Shown one piece after another: positions 1 through 13,559 of a stretch of 64,000 nucleotides of DNA. The position numbers and the translations under genes are program-made. A model generated the notes under the pieces. The model did no database searches, was not told where the DNA came from, and saw only the letters and a list, made by a program, of their open reading frames with translations. Source of the DNA: Terebella lapidaria (taxonomy: Eukaryota > Annelida > Polychaeta > Terebellida > Terebellidae); assembly GCA_949152475.1 (NCBI GenBank), contig OX424566.1, positions 12,671,177 to 12,735,176 of the forward strand, read 5' to 3'. Positions within the stretch are counted from its first letter, which is position 1. Every line of letters starts with the position of its first letter.

Positions 1-2566
1 ATCTTTTATGTCCATAAGCCAGACCAATGCCTTTTAATTTCGCTAATTTCCAATTTCTCCATGGCTGACTTGTCGGAGAGGGAAAATGGTCCAGAAGTCA
101 TCAAAGAAGTAGACACGTAAGTTTTTTTAGAGAGTGGCATCGAATAAATTGGTCTTTTTCCCTCAATAATGTGATGATATAATTTTTGCCATGTAGTTGT
201 TCTTGTGAAATAAAACACATTATCAAGTAGGCCTTTGAGAAGGAGAGTAGGTAGGAGGTGTTCTATTTTTGAAAACATGAACACCATAATTGGCAACTCA
301 AAAATACATATTAATTATAGCACAGTAATATTCTTTTGAGATTAATGCATACATTATCATGGTGACAACAAAAGACAAAAGTATGTAACCTTCAAAAAGA
401 TATGTTGTCACCGAAATTTGTGCCACCTCGCGAACACTGCCACAACGCAGGCACTATAAATTAAGCTTAATAATATGAGCTATCAGTACAAAATTTCATT
501 CACATCATTAGTAACTTTGTATAAACTTAGGCATCATTTTTCGTTTGAAATGAATTTTGTTTTCGAGCTTCTGATGTCTACATCCAACTCCATCCATTCA
601 ATGGGCACATTGTGAGAATCTTTTTCCGTAATGTCTGTTCACTTTGGGCAGTTTGGTATCGATGCTGATACTCTAGAACAATAGCATGTTTCATACATGC
701 AGATGTGTTGATCAACCGATCACTGGTTCGATCAGATTTTCTATAATTTTACAAAGCCAGCAGATTTTTAAAATAATATGCTGATGTATTGTTATGGAAC
801 ATACCACGAGTTTATCCTAATATTTATTCCACTCAGGTATGTTATGTCTGTGTAGGTAGTACTAAAACATATGACACTGGATCGACACACATGTGTCCAC
901 TGGCAATTAAGTCTATTACTCTGGACTGATTGACATGCAGCTCTTGTAGCGCCACCGTCCCCAGGTGTCTGTTTAGGTGTTGTTCTACATTCCTGTCTGA
1001 TTCCTCTTGCGTGGGCCCTACCTCCTCTAATCAGCGTCCAGAGTCGCCCGCACGTGCCAGACTGTCGATGAAAAAGGATTTGCTTTTCATCTCAATTCAG
1101 GAGTGGTTTTATCGCACAGGGAAGAGAATTATTACAGCAATGATTTTCATGGAATTTTTAAAGATAGAAATGCTGAAATCATGCATCCAGAAAGTTCCGA
1201 TGTACTTACGTCCACTATTTTTTTCCGGATTATAATTTTGCGAGCATGTTCATGAAATGTCACTAAATGTTAATTGCTCTGTTAACGAACAATTCACTTG
1301 AAATATTGAAAAGGAATACATGGAATCGTGCTATATACACCATATTATATCAGTGGGATTTGCGTACATTTTATACTGAAATGTGAATCTTTGCCAGCTA
1401 TTTATACATTATGCTCTGAGGGAACAATTACGCCAATGAGCGTCATTTGAGTAGTTATTTGCATACAGATAGATTAGTTCTAGCAACGTTTGGATAACTG
1501 TCATGTGATCAATGGATGGCCAACCTTAATTCAATAAGTCGACTTGTGTGTTTCTCAGCGGTGATACATCATTCCTTTCATCATGAACACTCCACCCTTT
1601 CATCTTTCTCTCATAAACTCTCACACAGTATTGCTACTCAGATTTGCTGTCCTGGTATATAAAAGTGGATATATTATTGTTGCGTATTGTTTTTATAGAA
1701 AGATAAAATTTGCTCAAGGCATCTGTTGCAATTATTTTGGGTGCAAAGAACATATTTTTTAAAAAAATTCTATCAGTAAAATGCATTACAGCATTATACG
1801 TTTGGACCATCTATAATTGGACTACCAGAATCTATGATTGTACGAGCATCAATCTATTATTCCTTGAATGTAGCCTTTGTAATGATCTAAATATCTACTA
1901 ATTCTCATACCAGATACTTTTGATAAATGATGACAATGGAAATTTTCTCCATATATGAGTTCTCCTGACCACACCATGAAATTAGGATCTGATCAATCTC
2001 TCCTCGCCATATGCTATATTTGGCCAGTGCACGCCATTGGATCGTTTAGCGTGACATTATAGCCCGAGATAACTGGGCATATAAACCATGACTGTCTGCA
2101 TTGGGGCAGCTTGCAACTCCCATGGGAAGCCATAGTAATAGCACTGATTGCTGGAGGGAATAGATCATAACATATTCTCAAAGTCATTGCATTGCTTTAG
2201 TAAAGAACACTATCTTTTCAAAATACATTAGTTGTATTCACATATCATTCCAAAATGGGGAATATAAATAATACTGACACACAATGCAATCAACTTTGTT
2301 AACTTTCTATATGCACACAGAAACACTACAACTTCAAGGCTACGGCTTTTAGAATGTAATAGTTAATAATTTTGACATGGTGCTTGTGTAGTCAGAAAAT
2401 CGTTGCTCATGCTGTATGCTTTCATCGTTTGGATTCCTGTATATCCCCGAACACCGATGATAGCTGCCTCTTTGAATTGGAGTATTATGATTATGCTTGT
2501 GAAAATTACATTCATTTATTATTCATCCAGATAATTTGTTGGATCGTTCAGCCAAAGTTTACTCTC
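1..2566 (+). repeat. Long tandem duplication, copy 1 (left end cut by window)
   Basis: This segment is nearly identical to 5,483-8,087. The offset is 5,482 bp at the left end and grows to 5,521 bp by position 2,372, because copy 2 carries small extra pieces, for example near 5,905, 6,100 and 7,855. Similarity stops abruptly after the shared run ending ACTCTC at 2,566, where copy 1 joins a different module and copy 2 continues into the exon-like block at 8,088. Older relatives lie at about 10,770-12,645 and 23,420-25,840. Several GC-richer patches, such as 940-1,080, could be old exons, but no frame stays open through all copies. No function is assigned. Confidence 0.9.
61..116 (+). other. Exon-like block, start codon to splice donor (copy 1)
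   Basis: An ATG at 61 opens a frame reading MADLSERENGPEVIKEVD and runs into ACAC|GTAAGT, a good splice donor. The copy at 5,543 is the same. The older copy at 10,836 reads MAGLAGTKNGPEVIKELDKQ, keeping NGPEVIKE with both conservative and non-conservative changes. This could be the first coding exon of the gene from which the repeat unit arose. No downstream exon could be joined with confidence, and I do not recognise the protein. It may be a relic. Confidence 0.3.
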
Positions 2567-5482
2567 GATCTCGATCCCATTCTATTTCTATCCCGTTTGT
2601 TGAGCTATGGATCATCTGCAATTCTAATAAATATCGCAAGGGAATTTGCCAGATAAAACATGTCGCAATTATACTTTGCCACGCTGGGGTAAATGGAAAA
2701 CTAGTTGGCCGGTACAGAAATGTTGTTTTGCTTAAATTCGACAATAAATACGATAATCCATAGACATTTGCTCTGCCCTTATTATTTCATTACAAGTTGT
2801 GTGTATCAACATTCACATTTGCCTGCTTTATTATTCATCGTCCATCCATACGGACATTCTTGTTGACAGGAAGGTAGAAGATTATCGAAATATCAATTTT
2901 TGCCCCACTGTGCATGTCGTGAACATGGTATTGACTCATGAAAGTTCAAATTGGTTCGTTCCACCTTCTGTGACAAAAACCATGTTCGACTTGTATCACA
3001 CTGACTTGATGTGAACTTTATCGGCTTTGTAGGTTACCAGAGACGCACGTTTATATTGGATAAGGACGTTCGAAAGCACGCATCTTGTCACCTCTCTGTG
3101 CGCAATGGGTTTGATGGCTGGCTGTAAGTCGAATTTGTACCTGAACATCTATATTTGTGGACAATTCATTTGGTTTTTCCCATCGAAACTTGAACCGCTT
3201 TGTTTCTTGGTGTCAGTGGAAAAACACTGTTTCTGAACATTTAGTCTAACACTTGGTGGTTTCGAATAAACTATTCAACATTACAACGAAACCTGAAACG
3301 TGCAAGATATTGGCAGATGTTGAGACCGAATTCCCAGTAACAAGTTCAAACGACCTAAAGTCACAAACGGTGTTCCATTCTGCTTCATGTGTCGTATGTT
3401 CTGGCCAAACATCCGGGGAGTGTGTGACGTATTTGCAAGTGCTGGTGTTGTGTCAGCGATGGTGGTGCGTGATATCTCTCTCCTGACAGAATTTCTCCTT
3501 CCTTCTGTTGCTGTAGAAAATTGGAGTTCTGTGTATGAACAGCATCTCCGGGGTTTCCAAAGTGAATATAAGAATCAATTTACCGGTATTACCACCAATA
3601 CAACTAGAGTTTGATGATGCCAATAGCAAACGTAAAAAACAACATTTTGCAATAAAAACAAAGACCTACCAATTAGGTCATCCGATGACACACAATTGCA
3701 TCATCAGGGACGTACGGTGTGTAAAATGTCGTTGTTCCTACTGTACACCTCTTGGATTTATTCTACAACTGCCAAAAACATGAACTTGAACAGTAATGGT
3801 ATCAATTTGGTTTCATGATACGATTTTATCATTTCAGTTCCTAGAATTTAGGACGGACTTGATTGCAATGTACCGAATTCATAACATTATTGTTCAAGTT
3901 CAAGCTCGTCCTAAACTGTTGAGACGAATTTCTACATTCTGCCACATGGTAAACCACAACGTTTGGATAAACAGTGACATTTTCATTTTATTATTTGACA
4001 TTTGATTCCATTTGAGGTACCTAAATCAGCAATAAGATGTTATATTTTGTCACTATGAATGCCGTGAAATGATTCACGATAGCCGGATTCAGTATTTTAT
4101 CGACTGTGGGTTTAAAAGTTTGCTCTGAGTGATTATATTAAAATATAAATTGGGCAAGGTGTAGGGGATGAAATTGTGACTCAACAAATCACGAGAACTA
4201 TTTGCACTGCGCAGCTTTGAGAATGATCTCGACGATGGCCATTTGTCATTACGACTCATCAGCATGCTGTGAGAGACCATGGCATGAGAATTGCATAAAC
4301 GACGGGACTGTCCCTGAAGTATTGCCTCAGATTCTGAAACTGATGTGGCCATAATTTTCCTGCTGTCAGCAACATCGCGTAGTGTGTCCGTCCTCTCATC
4401 GTTTCTCTGCACCAAACGAAAATGTTCGCTAGGTCTCGGGCATGTCTGTCTGAGGTAGGTGGACAACGTATCAACTTGCCAGGATGACATTTGACTTCTG
4501 CCACTGTTCCATACCAATATTGCCACCATGAGCGTGGGCTTTCTTGTGTTGTACTGTGGACAATATTTCTGTAGTCTTTCTCAATAATATTGCATGCGAT
4601 TGCATCCGTAGTTTTTTTGGAAACAAGTCTTCAGTGAAAATGAAGATAATGAAAAAGGTGAAACTATCCACATAGATTTGTTGGATCCCAGACTTGGCTG
4701 AATTTTTATTGTCACCACCCGATAACTCGATTGAGCTATTCACATACTTCAAGTTATGATAATTGGTTATTGTACGTGGTTATTTCGTGCATATGGAGCT
4801 CTCACAAGTTATATACTTATGTTGTTGAATTGATTAGCCAAGTACTAATCTAAAGAATTTGGAGGTTGATGGTAGCAATGGGGTTATCATTTGAATAACC
4901 AATATTTAGTCATTTCATTTCTGTAAGAACTTTAACCACCAATTCTAAGCCTTATATTGATCTGGTGTCTTTCTTATACGTCTGAATCATTTACAGGCGT
5001 GAAAAGAAACAGCTATTATCATTGAAACATCCTCGAAGGGATTGGCTTCAAAGCCCAACTGAAAGCTGATGATTTGCGGGTGATCAATACAGCTGTTTAG
5101 AATTTTTGTCTACAGAGAACCGAAACACCAGACGGACTTTCAAGAGATTCACATCTATGTACCTCTCTGTCCACTTCAACTAACAACCCAAAGATACTCC
5201 ACTGAAAAGAAAACTGTGCGCTTCCACCATAGTGACACCAGAATGAAGAAAATCATACATGTGCCGTCATGTCCATTGACACAAACTGCATGTCTAATAT
5301 CTACCTACATTATGGTGGCTGGTGTCGAGTGGGGATGATACATGACTGACATAAGATCGCAACACGTAAGTCGTCGTCAGATGGGTTACGAGATATGTCA
5401 ACAATTTGCTCCTGTGGATTGGAAAGAGTGATAGAGGGAAAGGGGAGGGGAGAGCTAGCTTGTGTCTGGGAACTAGGTTTTT
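2567..5482 (+). repeat. Spacer module of the tandem unit (relative of 20,870-23,420)
   Basis: This segment separates the two near-identical copies. Its start (2,567-3,030) matches 21,040-21,470 clearly, including the patch around ATTATCGAAATATCAATTTT. Its end (about 4,990-5,470) matches about 22,900-23,400, including the patch around TATGGTGGCTGGTGTCGAGTG. In both places it directly precedes the module that begins at position 1, so the ancestral order was spacer then that module. The interval 4,080-4,760 has no visible counterpart in the second copy. It holds a 146-codon minus-strand open frame (4,089-4,529) that I do not recognise. Confidence 0.7.
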
Positions 5483-8087
5483 ATCTTTTATGTCCATAAG
5501 CCAGACCAATGCCTTTTAATTTCGCTAATTTCCAATTTCTCCATGGCTGACTTGTCGGAGAGGGAAAATGGTCCAGAAGTCATCAAAGAAGTAGACACGT
5601 AAGTTTTTTTAGAGAGTGGCATCGAATAAATTGGTCTTTTCCCCTCAATAATGTGATGATATAATTTTTGCCATGTAGTTGTTCTTGTGAAACAAAATAC
5701 ATTATCAAGTAGGCCTTTGAGAAGGAGAGTAGGTAGGAGGTGTTCTATTTTTGAAAACATGAACACCATAATTGGCAACTCAAAAATACATATTAATTAT
5801 AGCACAGTAATATTCTTTTGAGATTAATGCATACATTCTCATGGCGACAACAAAAGACAAAAGTATGTAACCTTCAAAAAGATATGTTGTCACCGAAATT
5901 TGCTCAAAGTGCCACCTCGCGAACACTGCCACAACGCAGGCACTATAAATTAAGCTTAATAATATGAGCTATCAGTACAAAATTTCATTCACATCATTAA
6001 TAACTTTGTATAAACTTAGGCATCATTTTTCGTTTGAAATGAATTTTGTTTTCGAGCTTCTGATGTCTACATCCAACTCCATCCATTCAATGGGCACATT
6101 CAATTGTGAGAATCTTTTGCCGTAATGTCGGTTCACTTTGGGCAGTTTGGTATCGGTGCTGATACTCTAGAACAATAGCATGTTTCATACATGCAGATGT
6201 GCTGTTCAACCGATCACTGGTTCGATCAGATTTTCTATAATTTTACAAAGCCAGCAGATTTTTAAAATAATATGCTGATGTATTGTTATGGAACATACCA
6301 CGAGTTTATCCTAATATTTATTCCACTCAGGTATGTTATGTCAGTGTAGGTAGTACTAAAACATATGACACTGGATCGACACACATGTGTCCTCTGGCAA
6401 TTAAGTCTATTACTCTGGACTGATTGACATGCAGCTCTTGTAGCGCCACCGTCCCCAGGTGTCTGTTTAGGTGTTGTTCTACATTCCTGTCTGATTCCTA
6501 TTGCGTGGGCCCTACCTCCTCTAATCAGCGTCCAGAGTCGCCCGCACGTGCCAGACTGTCGATGAAAAAGGATTTGCTTTTCATCTCAATTCAGGAGTGG
6601 TTTTATCGCACAGGGAAGAGAAATATTACAGCAATGAATGATTTTCATGGAATTTTTAAAGATAGAAATGCTGAAATCATGCATCCAGAAAGTTCCGATG
6701 TACTTACGTCCACTATTTTTTTCCGGATTATAATTTTGCGAGCATGTTCATGAAATGTCACTAAATGTTAATTGCTCTGTTAACGAACAATTCACTTGAA
6801 ATATTGAAAAGGAATACATGGAATCGTGCTATATACACCATATTATATCAGTGGGATTTGCGTACATTTTATACTGAAATGTGAATCTTTGCCAGCTATT
6901 TATACATTATGCTCTGAGGGAACAATTACGCCAATGAGCGTCATTTGAGTGGTTATTTGCATACAGATAGATTAGTTCTAGCAACGTTTGGATAACTGTC
7001 ATGTGATTAATGGATGGCCAACCTTAATTCAATAAGTCGACTTGTGTGTTTCTCAGCGGTGATACATCATTCCTTTCATCATGAACACTCCACTCTTTCA
7101 TCTTTCTCTCATAAACTCTCACACAGTATTGCTAATCAGATTTGCTGTCCTGGTATATAAAAGTGGATATATTATTGTTGCGTATTGTTTTTATAGAAAG
7201 ATAAAATTTGCTCAAGGCATCTGTTGCAATTATTTTGGGTGCAAAGAACATATTTTTTAAAAAAAAATTCTATCAGTAAAATGCATTACAGCATTATACG
7301 TTTGGACCATCTATAATTGGACTACCACAATCTATAACTGTACGAGCATCAATCTATTATTCCTTGAATGTAGCCTTTGTAATGATCTAAATATCTACTA
7401 ATTCTCATACCAGATACTTTTGATAAATGATGACAATGGAAATTTTCTCCATATATGAGTTCCCTTGACCACACCATGAAATTAGGATCTGATCAATCTC
7501 TCCTCGCCATATGCTATAATTGGCCAGTGCACGCCATTGGATCGTTTATCGTGACATTATAGCCCGAGATAACTGGGCATATAAACCATGACTGTCTGCA
7601 TTGGGGCAGCTTGCAACTCCCATGGGAAGCCATAGTAATAGCACTGATTGCTGGAGGGAATAGATCATAACATATTCTCAAAGTCATTACATTGCTTTAG
7701 TAAAGAAAACCATCTTTTCAAAATACATTAGTTGTATTCACATATCATTCCAAAATGGGGAATATGAATAATACTGACACACAATGCAATCAACTTTGTT
7801 TACTTTCTATATGCAGACAGAAACACTACAACTTGAAGGCTACGGCTTTTAGAAGTAAACATCTTTAGGCTGTTATGTAATAGTTAATAATTTTGACATG
7901 GTGCTTGTGTAGTCAGAAAATCGTTGCTCATGCTGTATGTTTTCATCGTTTGGATTCCTGTATATCCCCAAAGACCGATGATAGCTGCCTCTTTGAATTG
8001 GAGTATTATGATTATGCTTGTGAAAATAACATTCATTTATTCTTCATCAAGATAATTTGTTGGATCGTTCAGCCAAAGTTTACTCTC
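5483..8087 (+). repeat. Long tandem duplication, copy 2
   Basis: Nearly identical to 1-2,566, with scattered substitutions and small indels only. It continues past the breakpoint into modules seen elsewhere (8,088-8,383, then 8,640-10,270). It therefore shows the longer ancestral order, while copy 1 jumps to the spacer at 2,567. The low divergence between these two copies, compared with the other relatives in the window, marks this as the youngest duplication of the array. Confidence 0.9.
5543..5598 (+). other. Exon-like block, start codon to splice donor (copy 2)
   Basis: Identical to the block at 61-116: ATG, then MADLSERENGPEVIKEVD, then a GTAAGT donor. See that entry for comparison with the older copy at 10,836. 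Confidence 0.3.
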
Positions 8088-8383
8088 CCTAATGCACTTC
8101 CACAGGGATACACTCACAGAGGAACGAGACATGGGCCTCAAATCATGTTTTACACTGTTAGCTGCGGTGAAAAGGTCGTGATGTATGTGGATGATATCCC
8201 CATCCGTGCATGCATAATTAACGAAGTGGTTTTGCCTGAAACGTGTGAACAAACCTTAGCCTGGGGACATGGGGTGTTTGAACACCGATTGTCCTTGCCT
8301 GTTGACACTTCCCCAGGGAACAGATCAGAAAGCTGTTGGTTTTGTCACCAATGTATGATATATACTATTTATAAATGAAGAAA
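8088..8383 (+). pseudogene. Exon-like block with a conserved frame and YxDD-like motif (copy A)
   Basis: The plus frame reads through LPNALPQGY, then about 20 residues later MYVDDIPIRACIINEVVLP. Relatives at 12,640, 25,838 and 29,255 give MYLDDILI, VYLDDILI and VYFDDILI in the same frame, some of the changes being synonymous (GAT/GAC). LPQG about 30 residues before a YxDD motif is the spacing of retroelement reverse transcriptases. Nothing else in the block looks like one, so the resemblance may be chance. The frame here stays open from about 7,893 to 8,378. It is probably an exon relic of the duplicated unit; function unknown. Confidence 0.3.
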
Positions 8384-10270
8384 CAAATGAGATATTCTCC
8401 CGAATATGATGTCAGTACCTAAATTATTGCCTCATTTCAAGAGTTGAATAAAACTATGGGGCAATAAATAAATTATCAAGTAGACAAACAATGCATGCAT
8501 ATGCAACGGTACACAACTGGTGAGAAGTTGTAATCTGATCTCGTGAGGTGTTCAGTAAAAATAACAACATTTTACACACTGTATGCCCCTGACGACGCCA
8601 GTGTGTCTTTGGATAATTTTTCAGGCTTCTATTCCAAAATGTTGCACCTTAGGTTCATCATTTTGTGTCTCATCCGTCAGAAGCAAACCCGAGAAATATT
8701 AATTTTACCTAAAGTGCTCTCACACATAGCCTCTATTATTTTTTCCATCCTCAGGCCACGTGCCCTAATCCAGTGAATCAGACTTGATGGCTGCCTGCTG
8801 GAAATTATTAAACTTTCCACACTGTGAAACTACAACAAATTTATCGAATACTAATGCAATTGCTCTCCTGAAAAAATGAATGAATCAATCAACAGAGGAT
8901 GATAATGTTTATTCTAGCAATATCATTCGGATTTTTATGCGGGTTAATTAATTTGATTTTACCTTAGTTGTCTGAATGCTATTTGAGCAAACTGGTCGTG
9001 TTCGAAATTACCATCCGAAGTCTAAATTTAGTGACAAACTTGAGTGATAATTTGAGCGGGATGGACACAATGGCATGAGGTCATATATCACGTAATACAC
9101 TATGGCTTTCACGAGTGAAGAGTGGAAATGTCTGAACATTTTTTAATGTAAATTTCAACGTATCTTTACTTAGACAGGACGCATTTTTACTTAGACAGGA
9201 TGAGTTCTCATTAGCAATGCCTGTGGCGAATTGAAAGGACAAGGTTGTTGTTTCGTACATTTTCTGACTGTGTATGTATGGTGCTTCGTGTACTTATGCC
9301 GTGCCTTCAGTTGTCCATTGTTCAACTCGCAGAAGTGCCAGTTACTAATGGTAAAATATCTTTGGTCAAATATCATTAAATGACTGTCCTTTCCCTCGAG
9401 CCTTCTTCATCCTCACTGCTGGCCAACACAAGGTCAAAGCCATCACACAATGACTCAACCTTTGTCATCAAAACATCTTGGTTTGGTCGTTACCACCACA
9501 CGCGCACAACTCGCCTCCTCCCCCCCCCCACACCTTAATGGAAATCTCCTGCATCCGACGTAATATTAATAAAGGCCTAATAGAGAGTGCCTGACTGCCA
9601 CCATCTACTCCAAGGAATGCCACACCATTGTTGGATTATTTACGTGGGTGACTCCCATGGTTCACAGGCATCATATCGGCGCATTTCGGCATTTAAGGTC
9701 TATTCATTATTTATTTGATATCCATTATCGCTTGGACCCTGGATGATTTTCAGTGGTACATATAGTAGGTGAGATTCCTATCTGATTTGATACTACGTGT
9801 AGACCTAGTAAACAGAGTGCTCAAAATCGACGACTTTTGAATATAAGCTGTAAGCATCATGCTTCTTTTGGTGGAAAATCCAGAGTCGGTCATTACTAGG
9901 ACAGAAATGGGAGATCGTTGGGAAATCCGAATATAATCAGAGGGATACTATAGAATCAAGTGTGTCCCGGGGTCTGTCCAATGAGATAACTAATTAAATT
10001 ATGGTCAATTTATTTGGTGCAAATTAATTTATTCGATGTACTGAATAACACTGCAGCTATTTGGATTAGGGCAATGTTTGAATTACAGTTTGCCAGGTGT
10101 TGACTTATGAGCCCAGTTAGATTACAATAATACATACAGAAAATTGATATGATCAACAACGTTGGGCATGCACTGGATTATGTAACAACTGAATGTTGTA
10201 TGCCATTACATTGAATTTAAAAAAAAAGTTGTGACATGAACACATCGAAAATGATGCTGGTAACAATATT
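8384..10270 (+). repeat. Array modules, diverged copy
   Basis: A run at 8,640-9,070 is related to 28,120-28,640 (shared AACCCGAGAAATATTAATTTT and the following text). A run at 9,410-9,990 is related to 16,130-16,750, 32,090-32,690, 35,560-36,170 and 44,870-45,290. A run at 10,020-10,240 is related to 16,760-16,930, 32,700-32,940, 36,170-36,370 and 45,300-45,530. The segment 8,540-8,610 also resembles 18,080-18,160 (CCTGACGACGCCAGTGTG). No intact gene is seen. Confidence 0.65.
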
Positions 10271-12645
10271 GATATATTCACAACAACGATTAAAATGCAT
10301 ATGTGGAGGCATATGTGCATATGTTGGAATATCCAGATATTTCAAGACGAATAGATACATGCATATATCTGACATCTAATTCAATGGCTAGTTAGTGATT
10401 TTAGCAGGTGTCACAGTTTTTGTTTGGGTAAATATTTCCCGTCTCAGATGACTTCAGAGATTTGCAATGATTCTTCCCATGCCCACGAGGATTGGCCACT
10501 TAGTCTGATCAAAATATTTGTTCATTTGTTTTCCAAAGATAATCAGCGTTTAAACGTACACTTTCCACATGGCAACGTCATTAAACAACAGGCAAATGCC
10601 GTCATTTCTCTCAAAGTACTACATGTTTATTATCTACCTACTATGTTATGGTGGTTGGTTATGACAGACATGATATCACAACATGTACGTCTCCACCAGA
10701 CAGTTCATGAGATATGTCAACAATTTACTCATGTGCATGGGCGACAAAAATAAAGGAGAGGGGGTCTACAAAGTGTCCAGTGTGCCCACGAGCCAGACCA
10801 AAGCCTATTAATTTCGCTAATGTCCAATTTCTTCATGGCTGGCCTGGCGGGGACGAAAAATGGCCCAGAAGTCATCAAAGAACTAGACAAACAGGTTTCC
10901 AGACGATGGTGTGGTGTGCTATCGGCCCATCGAGTTTGGTTCCTCACTTGTGGTGAAATAAATTTGGGCATGAATTTCTACTCTTTTTATGAAATATATC
11001 GAATATCAGAAGATAGTGCTAATACCAGATACATAGAGATTTATACCTTGCCATCACTTCGACTGAATACTATGATATCAGAAAACCAACAGTTTTTTTA
11101 AAGAATTTAATGATAGTTATGGCCGTTATGTTTTTCACGTGCCAGGTTTGGCTTCCATTTCATTTCAGAAGTTAATGTATCGTACAGAGAACAGAAAAAC
11201 ACAGCAATGTTTTCGTGGAATTTTCCACAGATGTAAATGCTGAAATCATGCATCCAGTTAGTTTTGACGTATTGAGTCTTTCCTGGATTATAATTGTGCC
11301 ATCATGTCCATGAAATGTTACTGAATGTTAACTGCACTGTAAATGAAAGGTTCACTTGAGATATTAAGAAGGAAGACATGAATTTGTGCTATATACACCA
11401 GACAATATCAGTGGGATTTACGCACATTTTTAATGAAATTTGAATCTCTGCATTTTGTTTATACACTATACTTCGAGGAACAATACGTCAGTACGTCAAT
11501 GGGAAGGAGATGGATGTACATGTAACAACTATCTGATCAGTATATGATAAATGGATGGCGAACATAATCCAGTAAGTCGACTTGTTTATTTCTCAGCGGT
11601 GATACATCATTCCTCTAATCAAGGACACTCCACCCTTCCATCTTCCTCTATAGACACATACTCGTTGTCTTTTACCACACTATATTGTTGTAGTTTTTTA
11701 GGTTTTTTTTTGGAAATGATCTCTTTTTTTTGTATGCAGGATGTCAAGGATGACGAACTATAGGTGAAGAGCAATATGATTATTTCTGATAAGAGAAAGA
11801 TTATTTTGAATTCAACAAACAAATATATTACAATATCATGCCTGTGAATCATACAGTATCACATTCAATTGTATAACAAAATTATATTATATGTTATTTG
11901 GATGTAACATTCGTAATGTCCCAAATAGTCTCAAATCTCATACCGAACTTTTTCTGGTGAGCAATGAAAATCAACATATCCTCAATATATGACTTCTCCT
12001 GTTCACACCACGATATCAGGATCTGATCAATCTCCCCTCGCCATATGCTATATTTGGCCGGTGCACACCATTGGATCGTTCATCATTATATTATGACCCG
12101 AGATAACTGGGCATATAAACCATAACTGTCCACAGTGGCCAGCTTGTCAGTTTCCATAGGAGGCCAGAGTAATAACACGGATGGCAGGAGGGAACAGATC
12201 ATAGGTTTTTCTCAGCGTGATTGCATCGTCTTCTCAAAATACACCAGTCATATATCCATGCCATTGAAAAGTGTTCAAGTAATGAGTATCGTCAATGATA
12301 CGTTGTGACATGATGTGCTAACAACTCTGATTTGGTTATATTTTATAAAAACACACATACAGTCGACAAAGCTATGGTCTAAAATCTATGCACTTTATAT
12401 GCACATCGAAAGGTTCTTATGTAATAATTGATAATCCTGATGTGGTAGTAGTGTCTTGATTAGGACATTGATCAAAGGGTGATAACTTGGCAAGCCAGTC
12501 TGTTTTTATTCTCTGCATCCCTGCATAAAATCTGCCACTCCAGAGGGGAGTATTTTTTTTATTATGACTACATGTGCGAAGATTATATTCATTTATACTT
12601 CATCAAGGTAATTTGTCCGATCGTTCAGCCAAAGTTTACTCTCCC
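10271..12645 (+). repeat. Third, diverged copy of the position-1 module
   Basis: From about 10,770 the sequence follows the 1-2,566 module with many substitutions and indels. Matching patches lie at 10,790-10,890, 11,200-11,420, 11,540-11,660, 11,970-12,120 and 12,480-12,645. The approach (10,380-10,760) resembles 17,440-17,500 and 23,100-23,300. The older exon-like copy (MAGLAGTKNGPEVIKELD) starts at 10,836. This copy is much older than the 1/5,483 pair. Confidence 0.65.
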
Positions 12646-12925
12646 TAATGTACTCCCACAGTGATAAACTCACAAAGAAACGAGAGCGTGGGCCTCAAGT
12701 AATGTTTTACACCGTGAACTGTGGTGAAAAAAGTGTGATGTATTTGGACGATATCCTCATACATGTATGCATAATTAACGAAGTAGGTTTGCCGAAAATG
12801 TATGAACTAAGCCCAGGGGACATAGAGGTGTTTGGACACAGATTGTCCTCGCTTGTTGACACTGCCTCAGGTAACAGAGAGGGGAAGGTTTCAGGATATA
12901 TCAGGGATAGATGCTATATATAATA
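12640..12925 (+). pseudogene. Exon-like block with YxDD-like motif (copy B)
   Basis: Relative of 8,088-8,383. The plus frame reads MFYTVNCGEKSVMYLDDILI and then CIINEVGLPK. A TGA replaces the glycine codon of LPQG (the sequence reads CCACAGTGA), so this copy is interrupted. Confidence 0.3.
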
Positions 12926-13559
12926 TTGCATGAAGAAAGAAGTTGAGATTTTCCTCTATAAATATTGTACGAATACCTACATTTTCCCCTACTATATAAC
13001 TGACATAAAGCATAACCATGTATGGGGCAAAATCCAAGCTGTAAAGCGCACATCCGTTTTAAGAGATATTGACATGTGAACCCCTAAATTACATGCCTTT
13101 GAATTTTTTCTTACTTTGTCAGAAACATGTACATGTAGAGACGGCTGTTTACCTGAAACTGTTTGATCTTGTTATGATATTAAATGAAAGAGTCGAGAAA
13201 TGAGAATCGCATTTTCCATTCTAGTTGAGTCGTCTTTTCTTCCGTAAATTTGTAACAGGCATTCGAACGATATTTGACGTATGAGTGCATAGAACAAAGA
13301 CATGGGCTGTCTGAAATCTATATTTAGAAACAGGTCATCTGCTGTTGGTCTGGTGTTCTAACAATTGGCAGAAGAACTTGGCACGACATGCCTAATTTTT
13401 CCCTCATTCTCCTTGCATCCTCCCGACTTCGGGGCAAACCACAGGGAAAAAAAAACATTTCACGTAGTGTCGAGTTGGTCTAAGGTGCCAGTTTATGAAA
13501 TTGTGTCCTGGCCAGAATGCTAGAAGATGTCTGCGTTGAATGAACTAGGAAAGAAAACA

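Noticed and set aside
930-6753. Paired open frames at 930-1,235 and 6,424-6,753
   Set aside because: Their similarity only reflects the near-identical tandem copies. The frame begins without ATG, breaks after short indels, and the older copy at 24,740 does not keep it.
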